Below the pieces are notes generated by a model. The model made no database searches. It worked only from the letters and a program-made list of their open reading frames with translations, and was not told the DNA's origin. From the NCBI GenBank assembly GCA_963548155.1, contig CAUUTP010000011.1, positions 1 through 32,207 on the forward strand: a stretch of DNA of 32,207 nucleotides. Direction: 5' to 3'. The position numbers were made by a program, and so were the translations under genes. Shown piece by piece: positions 1 through 7,823 of this stretch. The stretch is from Eikenella sp963548155 (GTDB taxonomy: Bacteria; Pseudomonadota; Gammaproteobacteria; Burkholderiales; Neisseriaceae). Every line of letters starts with the position of its first letter. The first letter of the stretch is position 1.

Positions 1-2
1 AT

Positions 3-887
3 TTGAAACGCATTGCCGCCGAACGCGACATTAAAAACGAAGACATCCGCAAAGCCCAAGCCGTCGAGCAGGCAGAGGTCGAGCGCCGCAAAGCCATCGA
101 GCTTGCCGAACAAGACCGCGCCATCGCCGTTGCCGAAAAATCGCGTGCCGAATCCGAAGCCAAAGCCGAGGCCGACAAAGCCCGCGCCGCCGCCGTGCGT
201 GAAGAAGAGAGCGTGATTACCGTGCGCGAAACCGAACGCGCCGAACGTGCCAAAGCGGTTGAGCTGATTGCCGCCGAAGAGGCTGCGCAAAAAGACGCGA
301 TTTCGCTTACCGTCGCCGCCGAAGCCGAGAAACAGGCCGCGCAAGACCGCGCCGAAGCCGTACGCATCGCCGCTGAAGCCGAAGCTGAGAAACAACGCCT
401 GCAAGCCAAAGGTGAAGCCGATGCCAAAGTGCTGCTGGCGCAAGCGCAAGAGCAGCAATATAAAGTTGATGCCGAAGGTACCCGTGCCGTGAACGAAGCC
501 GCTAACGTGTTGAGCGTGGAGCAAGTTGAAATGCAAGTGCGCCTCGCCCTGTTGAAACACCTACCCGACATCATCCGTGAATCCGTGCGCCCGATGGAAA
601 ACATCGACGATATCAAGATTTTGCAGGTGAACGGCTTGGGCGGATTCAGCGGCGCTGCCGCAGACGGTGTTTCAGCTAGCTCTGGCGCCCAAGGTAATGC
701 GGCTTTGTCCGACCAAGTGGTAAACAGCGCCCTGCGCTACCGCGCCCAAGCTCCGCTGGTGGATGGTTTGCTCAAAGAGCTGGGCTTGAGCGGCGGCGAC
801 ATCAACGGCCTCACGCAAAGCCTCAATCCTGCTGCCTCTGCCAATCAGCCACAGCCGCAAGCACAAGTGGAAGGCGAGGCTGAATAA
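3..887 (+). CDS. Flotillin/SPFH-family protein, C-terminal part (5' end outside window)
   Basis: The reading frame is open from the first bases of the window, so the N-terminal membrane anchor and SPFH/band-7 domain lie upstream and the nominal TTG at base 3 is not the true start. The visible 294 residues begin with about 170 residues of Ala/Glu/Lys/Arg-rich heptads (repeated AEAEKQ, AAEAEAE types), the long coiled coil of flotillins. A hydrophobic-polar segment around VRLALLKHLPDIIRESVRPMEN and ILQVNGLGG follows, typical of the flotillin C-terminal oligomerisation region, then a Gln/Ala/Pro-rich tail. Family members are membrane-microdomain scaffolds of the YqiK/FloT type; the cargo cannot be told here. 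It is followed after 23 bp by an inverted DUS pair that can act as terminator. The family call is firm; the exact subfamily is inference. Confidence 0.8.
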   Translation: MKRIAAERDIKNEDIRKAQAVEQAEVERRKAIELAEQDRAIAVAEKSRAESEAKAEADKARAAAVREEESVITVRETERAERAKAVELIAAEEAAQKDAISLTVAAEAEKQAAQDRAEAVRIAAEAEAEKQRLQAKGEADAKVLLAQAQEQQYKVDAEGTRAVNEAANVLSVEQVEMQVRLALLKHLPDIIRESVRPMENIDDIKILQVNGLGGFSGAAADGVSASSGAQGNAALSDQVVNSALRYRAQAPLVDGLLKELGLSGGDINGLTQSLNPAASANQPQPQAQVEGEAE

Positions 888-910
888 GAGTTGATGGTGT
901 GAATGAAGAA

Positions 911-940
911 AAGGCTACCTGAAGTTTCAGGTAGCCTTTT
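911..940 (+). terminator. Inverted DUS pair, probable terminator of the flotillin-like gene
   Basis: AAGGCTACCTGAA, two bases, then TTCAGGTAGCCTTTT form a 12-bp stem ending in four T on the plus strand, 23 bp after the stop. Two degenerate DUS follow (945-956 GTCAGGTAGCCT and one near 966 reading AGGCTACCTAAA), so the cluster is four copies, two of them decayed. Confidence 0.7.
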
Positions 941-1014
941 AGATGTCAGGTAGCCTTCTGCTGGAGAAAGGCTACCTAAAAATTGGCTATACGTTGCCAA
1001 AAGGTTATTATGTT

Positions 1015-1611
1015 TTAACGGCGGCTGTTCAGTTCATATTCTTCCGGCAGGGTGTCGAGAAAGCCCCGGCCGAAGCCTTTGAGGATGCTGTATTCTTCGG
1101 TAATTTTCACCACTCGCGGGCGCAGGGGCGAAGTGGCGAGGGCGAAGATTAGACAGAAGGAGATGATGCTGAAATACCACATAGCTATGAAAGTTGAGGA
1201 AAAATAGTTGCTTAAGGAAGGAATGAACAGTGCAGTGAGTGGCAGCAACAGCAATACTAGCACGATGGCGGGCATGCCCTGAAACAGCCAGCGCATCTGC
1301 TTTTGGTGCTGTGGGCAAAAGGCGGGGTGGACAGGAATGGCTTTGCGAACAACCAGGGCAATGATTAGTGCAATGGGCCAGGAAACGAACAAAAGTGGGA
1401 TAAGCAACAGATTCCAAGCGGGATGATACCAATACAATTTGCGCGGCCGTCGCTGCGGTTCGGCTGCTTCGCCGCAGCGGATGCAGCGGTGGGGCAGATC
1501 AGCGCCTTCGGGTAGGAAGACGCGTTTGCCTTCGCGCCAACATTCAGTAGTGCTTTGCGGCAGGTAGTCTTGGCTTTGCGGAGCCTGGTAGGGATTGAAA
1601 TCCGGGTTCAT
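1015..1611 (-). CDS. Hypothetical membrane protein with CxxC motif
   Basis: A 198-residue protein I cannot assign to a named function. It starts with the NPYQAP motif (residues 6-11) found at the N-terminus of many uncharacterised bacterial membrane proteins. A CIRC motif (C43, C46) and a later CPQH (C99-H102) could form a zinc site on either side of the first membrane segment. Hydrophobic segments lie at about residues 66-88, 112-132 and 137-160. The ATG has an AGGGG sequence 6 bases upstream. It begins 14 bp after the greA stop, so it is probably co-transcribed with greA. The C-terminal tail is polar. Confidence 0.65.
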   Translation of the reverse strand: MNPDFNPYQAPQSQDYLPQSTTECWREGKRVFLPEGADLPHRCIRCGEAAEPQRRPRKLYWYHPAWNLLLIPLLFVSWPIALIIALVVRKAIPVHPAFCPQHQKQMRWLFQGMPAIVLVLLLLPLTALFIPSLSNYFSSTFIAMWYFSIISFCLIFALATSPLRPRVVKITEEYSILKGFGRGFLDTLPEEYELNSRR

Positions 1612-1625
1612 TTTGCCCCTACCTG

Positions 1626-2102
1626 TTAGATATACAGCACTTCGATAACTTCGTACTCTCTGATGCCGCCAGGTGCCTGCACTTCGGCCACGTCGCCTTC
1701 TTCTTTGCCGATAAGGGCGCGGGAAATAGGCGAGCTAATGGAGATTTTGTTGTCTTTAATATCGGCCTCGTCGTCGCCAACGATTTGGTAGCGTACTTGG
1801 GTTTCGTTTTCTAAGTCTTCCAGCACGACGGTGCAGCCGAATACGATTTTGCCTTCGGCATGGATTTCGGTGGGGTCGATGATGTGGGCTACGGAAAGTT
1901 TGTTTTCCAATTCGGAAATACGGCCTTCGATGAAGCCTTGTTTTTCTTTGGCGGCTTCGTATTCGGCATTTTCAGATAAATCGCCGTGGGTTCTTGCTTC
2001 GGCGATTGCTTCGATAATGGCAGGGCGTTCAACGCTTTTAAGATGCTGCAATTCTTGCTTGAGCAGTTCGGCGCCGCGTACGGTTAATGGAATCTTTTGC
2101 AT
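1626..2102 (-). CDS. greA: Transcription elongation factor GreA
   Basis: GreA rescues backtracked RNA polymerase by stimulating cleavage of the transcript 3' end. The 158-residue product has the expected length, an N-terminal coiled coil starting MQKIPLTVRGAELLKQEL, the acidic tip motif around DLSENAEYEAAKE that carries the catalytic Asp/Glu pair, and the C-terminal FKBP-like domain ending in an EYEVIEVLY-type strand. A frame 31 codons longer exists upstream, but the ATG at 2102 has GGAG seven bases before it and matches family starts; the extension runs through a terminator-like hairpin and is rejected. A promoter at 2244-2272 and two hairpins precede the gene, suggesting an attenuated leader. 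Confidence 0.95.
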   Translation of the reverse strand: MQKIPLTVRGAELLKQELQHLKSVERPAIIEAIAEARTHGDLSENAEYEAAKEKQGFIEGRISELENKLSVAHIIDPTEIHAEGKIVFGCTVVLEDLENETQVRYQIVGDDEADIKDNKISISSPISRALIGKEEGDVAEVQAPGGIREYEVIEVLYI

Positions 2103-2140
2103 GATTTTCTCCACAAGGGCTGCGGGGCAGCCGTTTTTAC

Positions 2141-2174
2141 ATAAAAATGCAAGCCGCCTGGTGCCGGCGGCTTG
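2141..2174 (-). terminator. Terminator-like hairpin inside the greA leader
   Basis: On the minus strand CAAGCCGCC and GGCGGCTTG form a 9-bp GC-rich stem (2150-2174) followed by CATTTTTAT (2141-2149), the form of an intrinsic terminator. It lies between the predicted greA promoter and greA, so it would act as an attenuator unless the transcript reads through. Confidence 0.65.
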
Positions 2175-2190
2175 TGAACTCAAATTTTTA

Positions 2191-2230
2191 GTCAATCAAA
2201 CGCAGAGTTGGAAGCTGCGTTTTGATTGAC
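2191..2230 (-). promoter_or_regulatory. Long hairpin at the start of the greA leader
   Basis: On the minus strand GTCAATCAAAACGCAG pairs with CTGCGTTTGATTGAC across a 9-base loop, a 15-bp stem with one bulged A. It would start only a few bases from the predicted transcription start. No U-run follows, so it is more likely a stabilising or regulatory stem than a terminator. Confidence 0.55.
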
Positions 2231-2243
2231 TGTATGGGTTGCC

Positions 2244-2272
2244 ATTCTATCAGATGGCGGGCGGAACGCCAA
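2244..2272 (-). promoter_or_regulatory. Predicted sigma-70 promoter of greA
   Basis: On the minus strand TTGGCG (2272-2267) and TAGAAT (2249-2244) are separated by exactly 17 bp, giving a start near 2237 and a leader of about 135 nt before the greA ATG. Assigned by consensus only. Confidence 0.55.
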
Positions 2273-2308
2273 CTTCCGGAAAGGACGGCTGGCGGTGGGG
2301 AAGGTTGT

Positions 2309-2329
2309 GCCAATAATTTGATTATTGGC
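2309..2329. terminator. Small hairpin directly after rnhA
   Basis: GCCAATAAT and ATTATTGGC form a perfect 9-bp stem with a 3-base loop, beginning 3 bp after the rnhA stop. No T-run follows on the minus strand, so it may be a 3' end stabiliser or a weak terminator. Confidence 0.4.
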
Positions 2330-2331
2330 GT

Positions 2332-2787
2332 TTATTGTTGCTCATCGGATACCTTGGCGGCACCTTGGTTGGCCAGTTGGTCGGCACGCTCGTTTTCGGG
2401 GTGGCCGGCATGGCCTTTCACCCATTGCCAGGATACTTGGTGGCGGGCGACTTGCTGGTCGAGCTGCTGCCACAGCTCGGCGTTTTTCACGGGTTGTTTG
2501 GCGGAAGTTTTCCAGCCGTTTTTCTTCCAGCCGTGTATCCAGCTTTCCATGCCGTTTTTCACGTATTGGGAGTCGGTGTGGATGGTTACTTGGCAGGGGC
2601 GGTTGAGAGCTTCTAGGCCGCGGATAACGGCGGTGAGCTCCATGCGGTTGTTGGTGGTATCGGCTTCGCCGCCGTAGAGTTCTTTTTCATGGCGGCCGTA
2701 GCGCAGCAGCACGCCCCAGCCGCCGGGGCCGGGATTGCCTTTGCAGGCGCCGTCGGTGTAGAGGTGGACGGTTGTGGTATTGGTCAT
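2332..2787 (-). CDS. rnhA: Ribonuclease HI
   Basis: RNase HI degrades the RNA strand of RNA-DNA hybrids (R-loops, Okazaki primers) using two metal ions. The 151-residue protein has the usual length and every catalytic residue: D12 in the YTDGACKGNPG motif, E50 in RMELTA, D72 in TDSQYV, H126 in KGHAGHPENE and D136 in ERADQLA. The ATG has no convincing Shine-Dalgarno sequence. A Correia element ends 17 bp upstream of the start; it may supply transcription or may have displaced the native promoter. In the other direction the gene is followed by greA, which has its own predicted promoter. Confidence 0.96.
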   Translation of the reverse strand: MTNTTTVHLYTDGACKGNPGPGGWGVLLRYGRHEKELYGGEADTTNNRMELTAVIRGLEALNRPCQVTIHTDSQYVKNGMESWIHGWKKNGWKTSAKQPVKNAELWQQLDQQVARHQVSWQWVKGHAGHPENERADQLANQGAAKVSDEQQ

Positions 2788-2804
2788 GGTGTTTGGCTTG
2801 GGGC

Positions 2805-2910
2805 TATAGTGAATTAAATTTAAACCAGTACAGCGTTGGCTCGCCTTGCCGTACTATTTGTACTGTCTGCGGCTCGCCGCCTTGTCCTGATTTAAATTTA
2901 ATCCACTATA
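2805..2910. mobile_element. Correia repeat enclosed element (CREE/NEMIS), short form, inserted in a DUS
   Basis: A 106-bp element bounded by TATAGTGAATTAAATTTAAA on the left and the near-complementary TTTAAATTTAATCCACTATA on the right. The interior (CAGCGTTGGCTCGCC, GTACTATTTGTAC, GTCTGCGGCTCGCCGCC) is that of Neisseria Correia elements lacking the central ~50 bp, which is the known ~105-bp class. TA occurs at both ends as expected for TA target-site duplication. Removing the element and one TA leaves GGGCTACCTGAAA, a DUS with one mismatch, paired with the intact DUS at 2920-2931. It lies 17 bp upstream of the rnhA start. Confidence 0.88.
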
Positions 2911-2958
2911 CCTGAAAGTTTCAGGTAGCCTTTGGTGTGTTTGATGTGGCAAAAGAGT

Positions 2959-2992
2959 AAGGCTACCTGAAAAAAAACTTTTCAGGTAGCCT
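2959..2992 (-). terminator. Inverted DUS pair downstream of sucB
   Basis: Exact DUS at 2960-2971 and the inverted copy at 2981-2992 pair across a short A-rich loop, 33 bp beyond the sucB stop; the likely 3' end of the suc transcripts. Confidence 0.6.
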
Positions 2993-3024
2993 GATGTTGC
3001 TAAGGGTTTAGATTTTAGAAACCG

Positions 3025-4218
3025 TTAGATTTCCAAAATCAGGCGGGCCGGGTCTTCGAGGGCTTCTTTGATGGTAACCAAAGTGAGCACGGCTTCGCGG
3101 CCGTCGATAATGCGGTGGTCGTAGGAGAGGGCCAGATACATCATCGGGCGCACCACGACTTGGCCGTTTTCCACCACGGCGCGCTCTTTGGTGGCGTGCA
3201 TGCCCAAGATGGCGGATTGCGGCGGGTTGATGATGGGGGTGGACATCATCGAGCCGAAGGTACCGCCATTGGTGATGGAGAAGGTACCGCCGGTGAGGTC
3301 TTCGATGGCGATTTTGCCGCTCTTGGCTTTGTTGGCGTAGTCCACAATGGCCAATTCGATGTCGGCAATGCTCATCTGATCCACGTTGCGCAGGATCGGC
3401 ACCACCAGGCCGCGCGGGCTGCCCACGGCGATACCAATGTCGAAGTAGCCGTGGTAAACGATGTCGTTGCCGTCAATCGAAGCGTTCACGGCGGGGAATT
3501 TCTTCAGCGCAGCCACGGCGGCTTTCACGAAGAAGGACATGAAGCCCAGTTTCACGCCATATTGTTTCTCGAACTTATCTTTGTATTTGGTGCGCAAATC
3601 CATAATCGGCTTCATATTCACCTCGTTGAACGTGGTGAGGATGGCGTTTTGCGACTGAGATTGCAGCAGGCGTTCGGCCACGCGCTGGCGCAGGCGGCTC
3701 ATCGGTACGCGCTGTTCCACACGGTCGCCCAGCGGTACGGCCACGGCAGGGGCGGCAGCAGCTTTGGGCGCGGCGGCAGGCATAGCGGCCACGTCTTCTT
3801 TCAGCACACGGCCGTCGCGGCCGGAACCTTGCACGCCGGATACGTCCACGCCTTTTTCGGCAGCCAGTTTGGCTGCGGCGGGCATGGCCACGCCTGCTTG
3901 TGCGCCTGCAGCTGCCACGTGGCCTGCGGGTTCGGCAGCGGGGGCTTGGGCGGCAGCCGGGGCTGCTTCTGCTGCTTTGGCTTCGGTGTCGATTTTAGCC
4001 AACAGCTGGCCGGCAGTAACGGTGGCGCCGTCTTGTTCGATGATTTCCACAATCACACCGGCCTGCTGGGCGGGCAGTTCGAGCACAACTTTATCGGTTT
4101 CGAGGTCGATTAGGTTTTCGTCGCGGTTCACATAGTCGCCCACCTTCTTGTGCCAGCTCATCAGGGTGGCTTCGGTAACGCTTTCCGGCAGCGGGGGTAC
4201 GGTGATTTCGATAATCAT
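3025..4218 (-). CDS. sucB: Dihydrolipoyllysine succinyltransferase (E2 of 2-oxoglutarate dehydrogenase)
   Basis: E2 core of the 2-oxoglutarate dehydrogenase complex: it moves the succinyl group from the lipoyl arm to CoA in the TCA cycle. The 397-residue protein has one lipoyl domain (residues 1-76, lipoyl-lysine K43 in ETDKVVLE), an Ala/Pro-rich linker (about 80-108), the E3-binding domain (about 110-146, with GSGRDGRVLKEDV) and the acyltransferase domain to the end, with the catalytic His and Asp in SYDHRIIDGREAV. Start chosen at ATG 4218, with AAGGAT 7 bases upstream. It lies 96 bp after sucA, same strand, with a DUS pair between them. lpd (E3) is not adjacent in this window, although it often follows sucB in Neisseria. 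Confidence 0.96.
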   Translation of the reverse strand: MIIEITVPPLPESVTEATLMSWHKKVGDYVNRDENLIDLETDKVVLELPAQQAGVIVEIIEQDGATVTAGQLLAKIDTEAKAAEAAPAAAQAPAAEPAGHVAAAGAQAGVAMPAAAKLAAEKGVDVSGVQGSGRDGRVLKEDVAAMPAAAPKAAAAPAVAVPLGDRVEQRVPMSRLRQRVAERLLQSQSQNAILTTFNEVNMKPIMDLRTKYKDKFEKQYGVKLGFMSFFVKAAVAALKKFPAVNASIDGNDIVYHGYFDIGIAVGSPRGLVVPILRNVDQMSIADIELAIVDYANKAKSGKIAIEDLTGGTFSITNGGTFGSMMSTPIINPPQSAILGMHATKERAVVENGQVVVRPMMYLALSYDHRIIDGREAVLTLVTIKEALEDPARLILEI

Positions 4219-4266
4219 GGTTTTATCCTTTAATGAATTGAAAAATAGGTAAATCGTGTTCTGGGG

Positions 4267-4305
4267 AGGCTACCTAAAAACGGTTGGGCATGTTTCAGGT
4301 AGCCT
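4267..4305 (-). repeat. DUS pair between sucA and sucB, one arm degenerate
   Basis: AGGCTACCTAAA (one mismatch) near 4267 and exact TTCAGGTAGCCT at 4294-4305 can pair across 15 bases. Being inside a probable operon it may act as a partial terminator or processing site, lowering sucB relative to sucA; that role is inference. Confidence 0.5.
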
Positions 4306-4314
4306 GTTGGCGCT

Positions 4315-7131
4315 TTAGAGTTTCATCGCGTCTTCAAGCAGGCCATCCAAACCGGCTTTGTGTTTTACGGCATAGCCGACGGCGGGTGAGGCGCTGGCCG
4401 GGCGGCTGGCAGTAGTGAGGCGCTGGTTGGTGCCGAGCACTTTTTCCAGACGGTGGCGGATTTGGTACCAAGCGCCTTGGTTTTTCGGCTCTTCCTGCGC
4501 CCACATGATTTCGGTGGCGTTCGGGAAGCGTTTGAGCTCGGCGGCCACTTCTTCGTAGGGGAAGGGGTAGAGCTGCTCAACGCGAACGATGGCGATGTCT
4601 TTTTCCAAGCCTTTGTCGGCACGGGCTTTGGCCAAATCGTAGTACACCTGGCCGGCACACAGAATCACGCGTTTCACATCTTGGTCGCGACCCTGTATGG
4701 TGTCGCCGATAACGAGGCGGAATTCGCCGTCGGTGAAGTTGGCCAGCGGGCTGCAGGCGTCTTTGAGGCGCAGCAGGCGTTTGGACATGAAAATCACCAT
4801 CGGTTTGCGGTAGGGGCGCAGAATCTGGCGGCGCAGGGCATGGAACATCTGCGATGCTTCAGACATCATCAGCACTTGGATGTTTTCTTCGGCACACAGT
4901 TGCAGCCAGCGTTCTACGCGGGCGGAAGAGTGTTCCGGGCCTTGGCCGTCATAGCCGTGCGGCAGAATAACGGTGAGGCCGCACCAGCGTCCCCATTTGG
5001 TTTCGCCGGAGGTGATGAATTGGTCGATGGCGATTTGCGCACCGTTGGCGAAGTCGCCGAACTGGGCTTCCCAAATCACTAGGTCTTCCGGTGCGGAGGA
5101 GGCGTAGCCATATTCGTAGGCCATTACGGCTTCTTCGTTCAGGATGGAATCGATTACGTTGAAGCGGCCTTGTTTTTCACCGATGTGTTGTAGCGGGATA
5201 TACACGCCGCCGGTGCGTTCGGCACGGTTTTGGTCGTGCAGCACGGCGTGGCGGTGCGAGAAGGTGCCGCGGCCGGAGTCTTCGCCGGAAATGCGGATAT
5301 CGTGGCCGGCTTCGAGCAGGCTGGCATAGGCGATGGTTTCGGCCATACCCCAGTCGATAGCTTGTTCGCCGACCGCCATGGCTTTGCGGTTGTCGATGAT
5401 TTTTCTCACGGTGTTGTGCAGCTTCACATCGGCCGGGATATTAGTGAATTTCTCGGCCAGGCGTTTGATTTCGGCAGCAGGCAGAGCAGTTTTCACCGGA
5501 GTGCGCCAGCTGATGGGCTGGTATTTGCTCCAATCCACAGCGTGTTCGCGTTTCTGTTCGGGCAGGATTTCCTGGATGCGGTCGCCTTTATCCATCGCGG
5601 CGCGGTAGTCGCTGATGAGTTTTTCGGCTTCTTCCTTGGTGACCACGCCTTCTTTAATCAGCTGCTCGGCATACACGGCGCGGGAGCCGGGGTGTGCGGC
5701 CACCTGTTTGTACATCAGGGGCTGGGTCAGCGTAGGATCGTCGCCTTCGTTGTGGCCGAGTTTGCGGTAGCACACCAAATCGATCACGATGTCTTTCTGG
5801 AAGGTGGTGCGGTAGTCCAGCGCGATTTGGGCGGCGTGGCACACGGCTTCCGGGTCGTCGCCGTTCACGTGCAGAATCGGCGCGCTCACCATCTTGGCGA
5901 TGTCGGTGCAATACAGGGTGGAGCGGGTGTCGCGCGGGTCGGAAGTGGTGAAGCCCACTTGGTTGTTGATCACGAAGTGGATGGTGCCGCCGGTGCTGTA
6001 GCCGCGGGTTTGCGACATATTGAAGGTGGCTTGGTTTACGCCCAAACCGATGAAGGCAGAGTCGCCGTGGGTAAGGATGGGCAGCACCTGTTTGCGGCCT
6101 TCGGCACCGCGGTGGTCTTGGCGGGCGCGTACGGAGCCTTCAATCACAGGATTAGTGATTTCCAAGTGTGAAGGGTTGTAGGCCAAAGACAGATGCACCG
6201 GGCCGTGCGGGGTGGGCACGTCGGAGCTGAAGCCCATGTGATATTTCACGTCGCCGCTGGGGAATTTGGCGTCCACTTTGCCTTCGAACTCGTCGAAAAT
6301 AGCTTGCGGGGCTTTGCCCATGGTGTTTACCAACACGTTCAAGCGGCCGCGGTGTGCCATGCCGATTACGATTTCCTGCACGCCTTTTGCGGTGGAGGCG
6401 CGAATTAGGTGGTTTAGTGCGGGCACGGTGCTTTCGCCGCCTTCGAGCGAGAAGCGTTTCTGGCCCACATAGCGGGTGTGCAGATAGCGCTCCATGGTTT
6501 CGGCGGCAGTGATTTCTTTCAGGATGAGGCGTTTGGTGTCGGCATTAAATTGCGGGCGGGCGCCGTTGGCTTCCAAACGTGCCTGCAGCCATTCGCGTTC
6601 GGCGGTGTCGGGAATGTGCATGTATTCCAATGCCAAGGGGCCGCAGTAGATTTGTTTCAGATGGCGGATGATTTCGGCCAGGGGCAGCTTGGGGCTACCT
6701 GAAAGATCGGTGCCGACATGGAAAGGCGTGTTCATGTCGGCATCAGTGAGGCCGTAGGTTTTGGGATCGAGCTCGGGCAGTTGTCTGAGATGGGTGCGGT
6801 CGAGCGGGTTGAGGTCGGCGGCGCGGTTGCCCAAGGAGCGGTAGGCGGAAATCAGGCTCAACACGGCCACTTGCTTCTGTATGGCGGCAAAATCCACGCC
6901 GCCTGCGGCTGCGCCGCCGCGTTGCTGTGCCAAGTTGGCAAAGGCTTCCTGAATCGGGCGGTGCGCCACATCTTTCGGAGTGTTGCCGGGCATGGCGGCC
7001 ACTTGGTCGAAATACTGCCGCCATTGGCTATCCACGGAATCAGGGGAGCTCAGATAGGCTTCGTACAAATCTTCAATATACGGGACGTTGGTACCGTATA
7101 GGTAGGACAAACTACTTTGTTCTTTCATCAT
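4315..7131 (-). CDS. sucA: 2-oxoglutarate dehydrogenase E1 (thiamine-diphosphate dependent)
   Basis: Decarboxylates 2-oxoglutarate and succinylates the lipoyl arm of SucB. At 938 residues it is full length. The N-terminus has the conserved SYLYGTNVPYIEDLYEAY segment that binds the E2 core; the middle carries the ThDP-binding region (HRGRLNVLVN, GDSAFIGLG, HNEGDDPT); the C-terminal half has the family signature GEDSGRGTFSHRHAV and the HSSARVERWLQLC segment. Two adjacent ATG codons open the frame; the upstream one (7131) is chosen because AAGGA lies 7 bases before it. A degenerate DUS at 6692-6703 is read as LSGSP within the coding sequence. The 748 bp upstream hold no gltA. Confidence 0.97.
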   Translation of the reverse strand: MMKEQSSLSYLYGTNVPYIEDLYEAYLSSPDSVDSQWRQYFDQVAAMPGNTPKDVAHRPIQEAFANLAQQRGGAAAGGVDFAAIQKQVAVLSLISAYRSLGNRAADLNPLDRTHLRQLPELDPKTYGLTDADMNTPFHVGTDLSGSPKLPLAEIIRHLKQIYCGPLALEYMHIPDTAEREWLQARLEANGARPQFNADTKRLILKEITAAETMERYLHTRYVGQKRFSLEGGESTVPALNHLIRASTAKGVQEIVIGMAHRGRLNVLVNTMGKAPQAIFDEFEGKVDAKFPSGDVKYHMGFSSDVPTPHGPVHLSLAYNPSHLEITNPVIEGSVRARQDHRGAEGRKQVLPILTHGDSAFIGLGVNQATFNMSQTRGYSTGGTIHFVINNQVGFTTSDPRDTRSTLYCTDIAKMVSAPILHVNGDDPEAVCHAAQIALDYRTTFQKDIVIDLVCYRKLGHNEGDDPTLTQPLMYKQVAAHPGSRAVYAEQLIKEGVVTKEEAEKLISDYRAAMDKGDRIQEILPEQKREHAVDWSKYQPISWRTPVKTALPAAEIKRLAEKFTNIPADVKLHNTVRKIIDNRKAMAVGEQAIDWGMAETIAYASLLEAGHDIRISGEDSGRGTFSHRHAVLHDQNRAERTGGVYIPLQHIGEKQGRFNVIDSILNEEAVMAYEYGYASSAPEDLVIWEAQFGDFANGAQIAIDQFITSGETKWGRWCGLTVILPHGYDGQGPEHSSARVERWLQLCAEENIQVLMMSEASQMFHALRRQILRPYRKPMVIFMSKRLLRLKDACSPLANFTDGEFRLVIGDTIQGRDQDVKRVILCAGQVYYDLAKARADKGLEKDIAIVRVEQLYPFPYEEVAAELKRFPNATEIMWAQEEPKNQGAWYQIRHRLEKVLGTNQRLTTASRPASASPAVGYAVKHKAGLDGLLEDAMKL

Positions 7132-7233
7132 GGCAAGATCCTTATTTAAGGTGAAGGTTTGAAGAGCAGCACGCTTGCTTATCGGGCTGCCTGCCTAAGC
7201 AGACAGCCTTTATCCTATCTGCAGCGAATGCCG

Positions 7234-7286
7234 ATTCCGAATCGCCACACGACGGGCGGCTAAAAATGAGTATGGCGATTCGGAAT
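7234..7286. repeat. Perfect 14-bp inverted repeat upstream of sucA
   Basis: ATTCCGAATCGCCA (7234-7247) and TGGCGATTCGGAAT (7273-7286) are exact reverse complements with a 25-bp spacer. No T-run follows on either strand. It lies about 100 bp upstream of the sucA ATG, where a promoter or regulator-binding region is expected. Confidence 0.5.
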
Positions 7287-7762
7287 AAGCATTTTCAGGT
7301 AGCCTTTTGCCAGCAGCCTGATTGCGCTTGGCGCAGGAAATTGTTTGTTTGGAAATGGGGAGAATGGAGAATCTGACGCGGTGGAATGGCCGGGGAGGAG
7401 AATATGCTAAAAACTCGAAGCCCGCTACCTAAAAAGGTTGTTCTTTTTGTCGCTAAGATTCTGGAATCAGCCCGGCCTTTCGTTGAGTTTCAGGGGTTTA
7501 CCAGGCAGCGGCAGAAATGTTGCTGGAAGTTTGCCAAACGCCGGTATAACGCTGAATAATACGACCCGATATGGGGAACGTCAATAAGAAAAATCCCTTT
7601 TGCGGCAGGCTCGGCGGGATGGGTGTGGGCTGGCGGCAGAAGGTGGGTGCTGGAGGGATAGTGAGCTGTTGATAAAACAGGAAAGATGGAAGGAAGAGTC
7701 TACCTGAAAACCGGAATGTTAAAGTTGCTTGCGGCGTGTTTGAGTGCCAGCTGCGAGTGGTA

Positions 7763-7823
7763 AAGAAACAGGCTACCTGAAACTTTGACTTCACAGAAAC
7801 TCTGCGGTACTTTCAGGTAGCCT
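7763..7823 (-). terminator. Extended inverted DUS pair downstream of sdhE
   Basis: DUS at 7770-7781 and its inverted copy at 7812-7823 enclose 30 bases. The left flank and inner sequence (AAGAAACAGGCTACCTGAAA then a TTT..CTTC.CAGAAACT motif) resemble the hairpin after rlpA at 28137-28201. Likely 3' end of the sdh operon. Confidence 0.5.

Noticed and set aside
943..1152. 69-codon plus-strand frame after the flotillin-like gene
   Set aside because: Begins inside degenerate DUS copies and overlaps the CxxC membrane protein gene.
3115..4113. 332-codon plus-strand frame opposite sucB
   Set aside because: Antisense of a clear sucB gene; His/Gly-rich composition typical of a shadow frame.
5230..6171. 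313-codon plus-strand frame opposite sucA
   Set aside because: Antisense shadow of sucA with biased composition.
7185..7208. GC-rich hairpin in the sucA leader as a riboswitch or terminator
   Set aside because: One imperfect stem with no T-run and no known riboswitch core; kept only as a note.
7498..7794. 98-codon minus-strand frame between sdhE and sucA
   Set aside because: Partly the translation of DUS copies, no family features, no ribosome-binding site.
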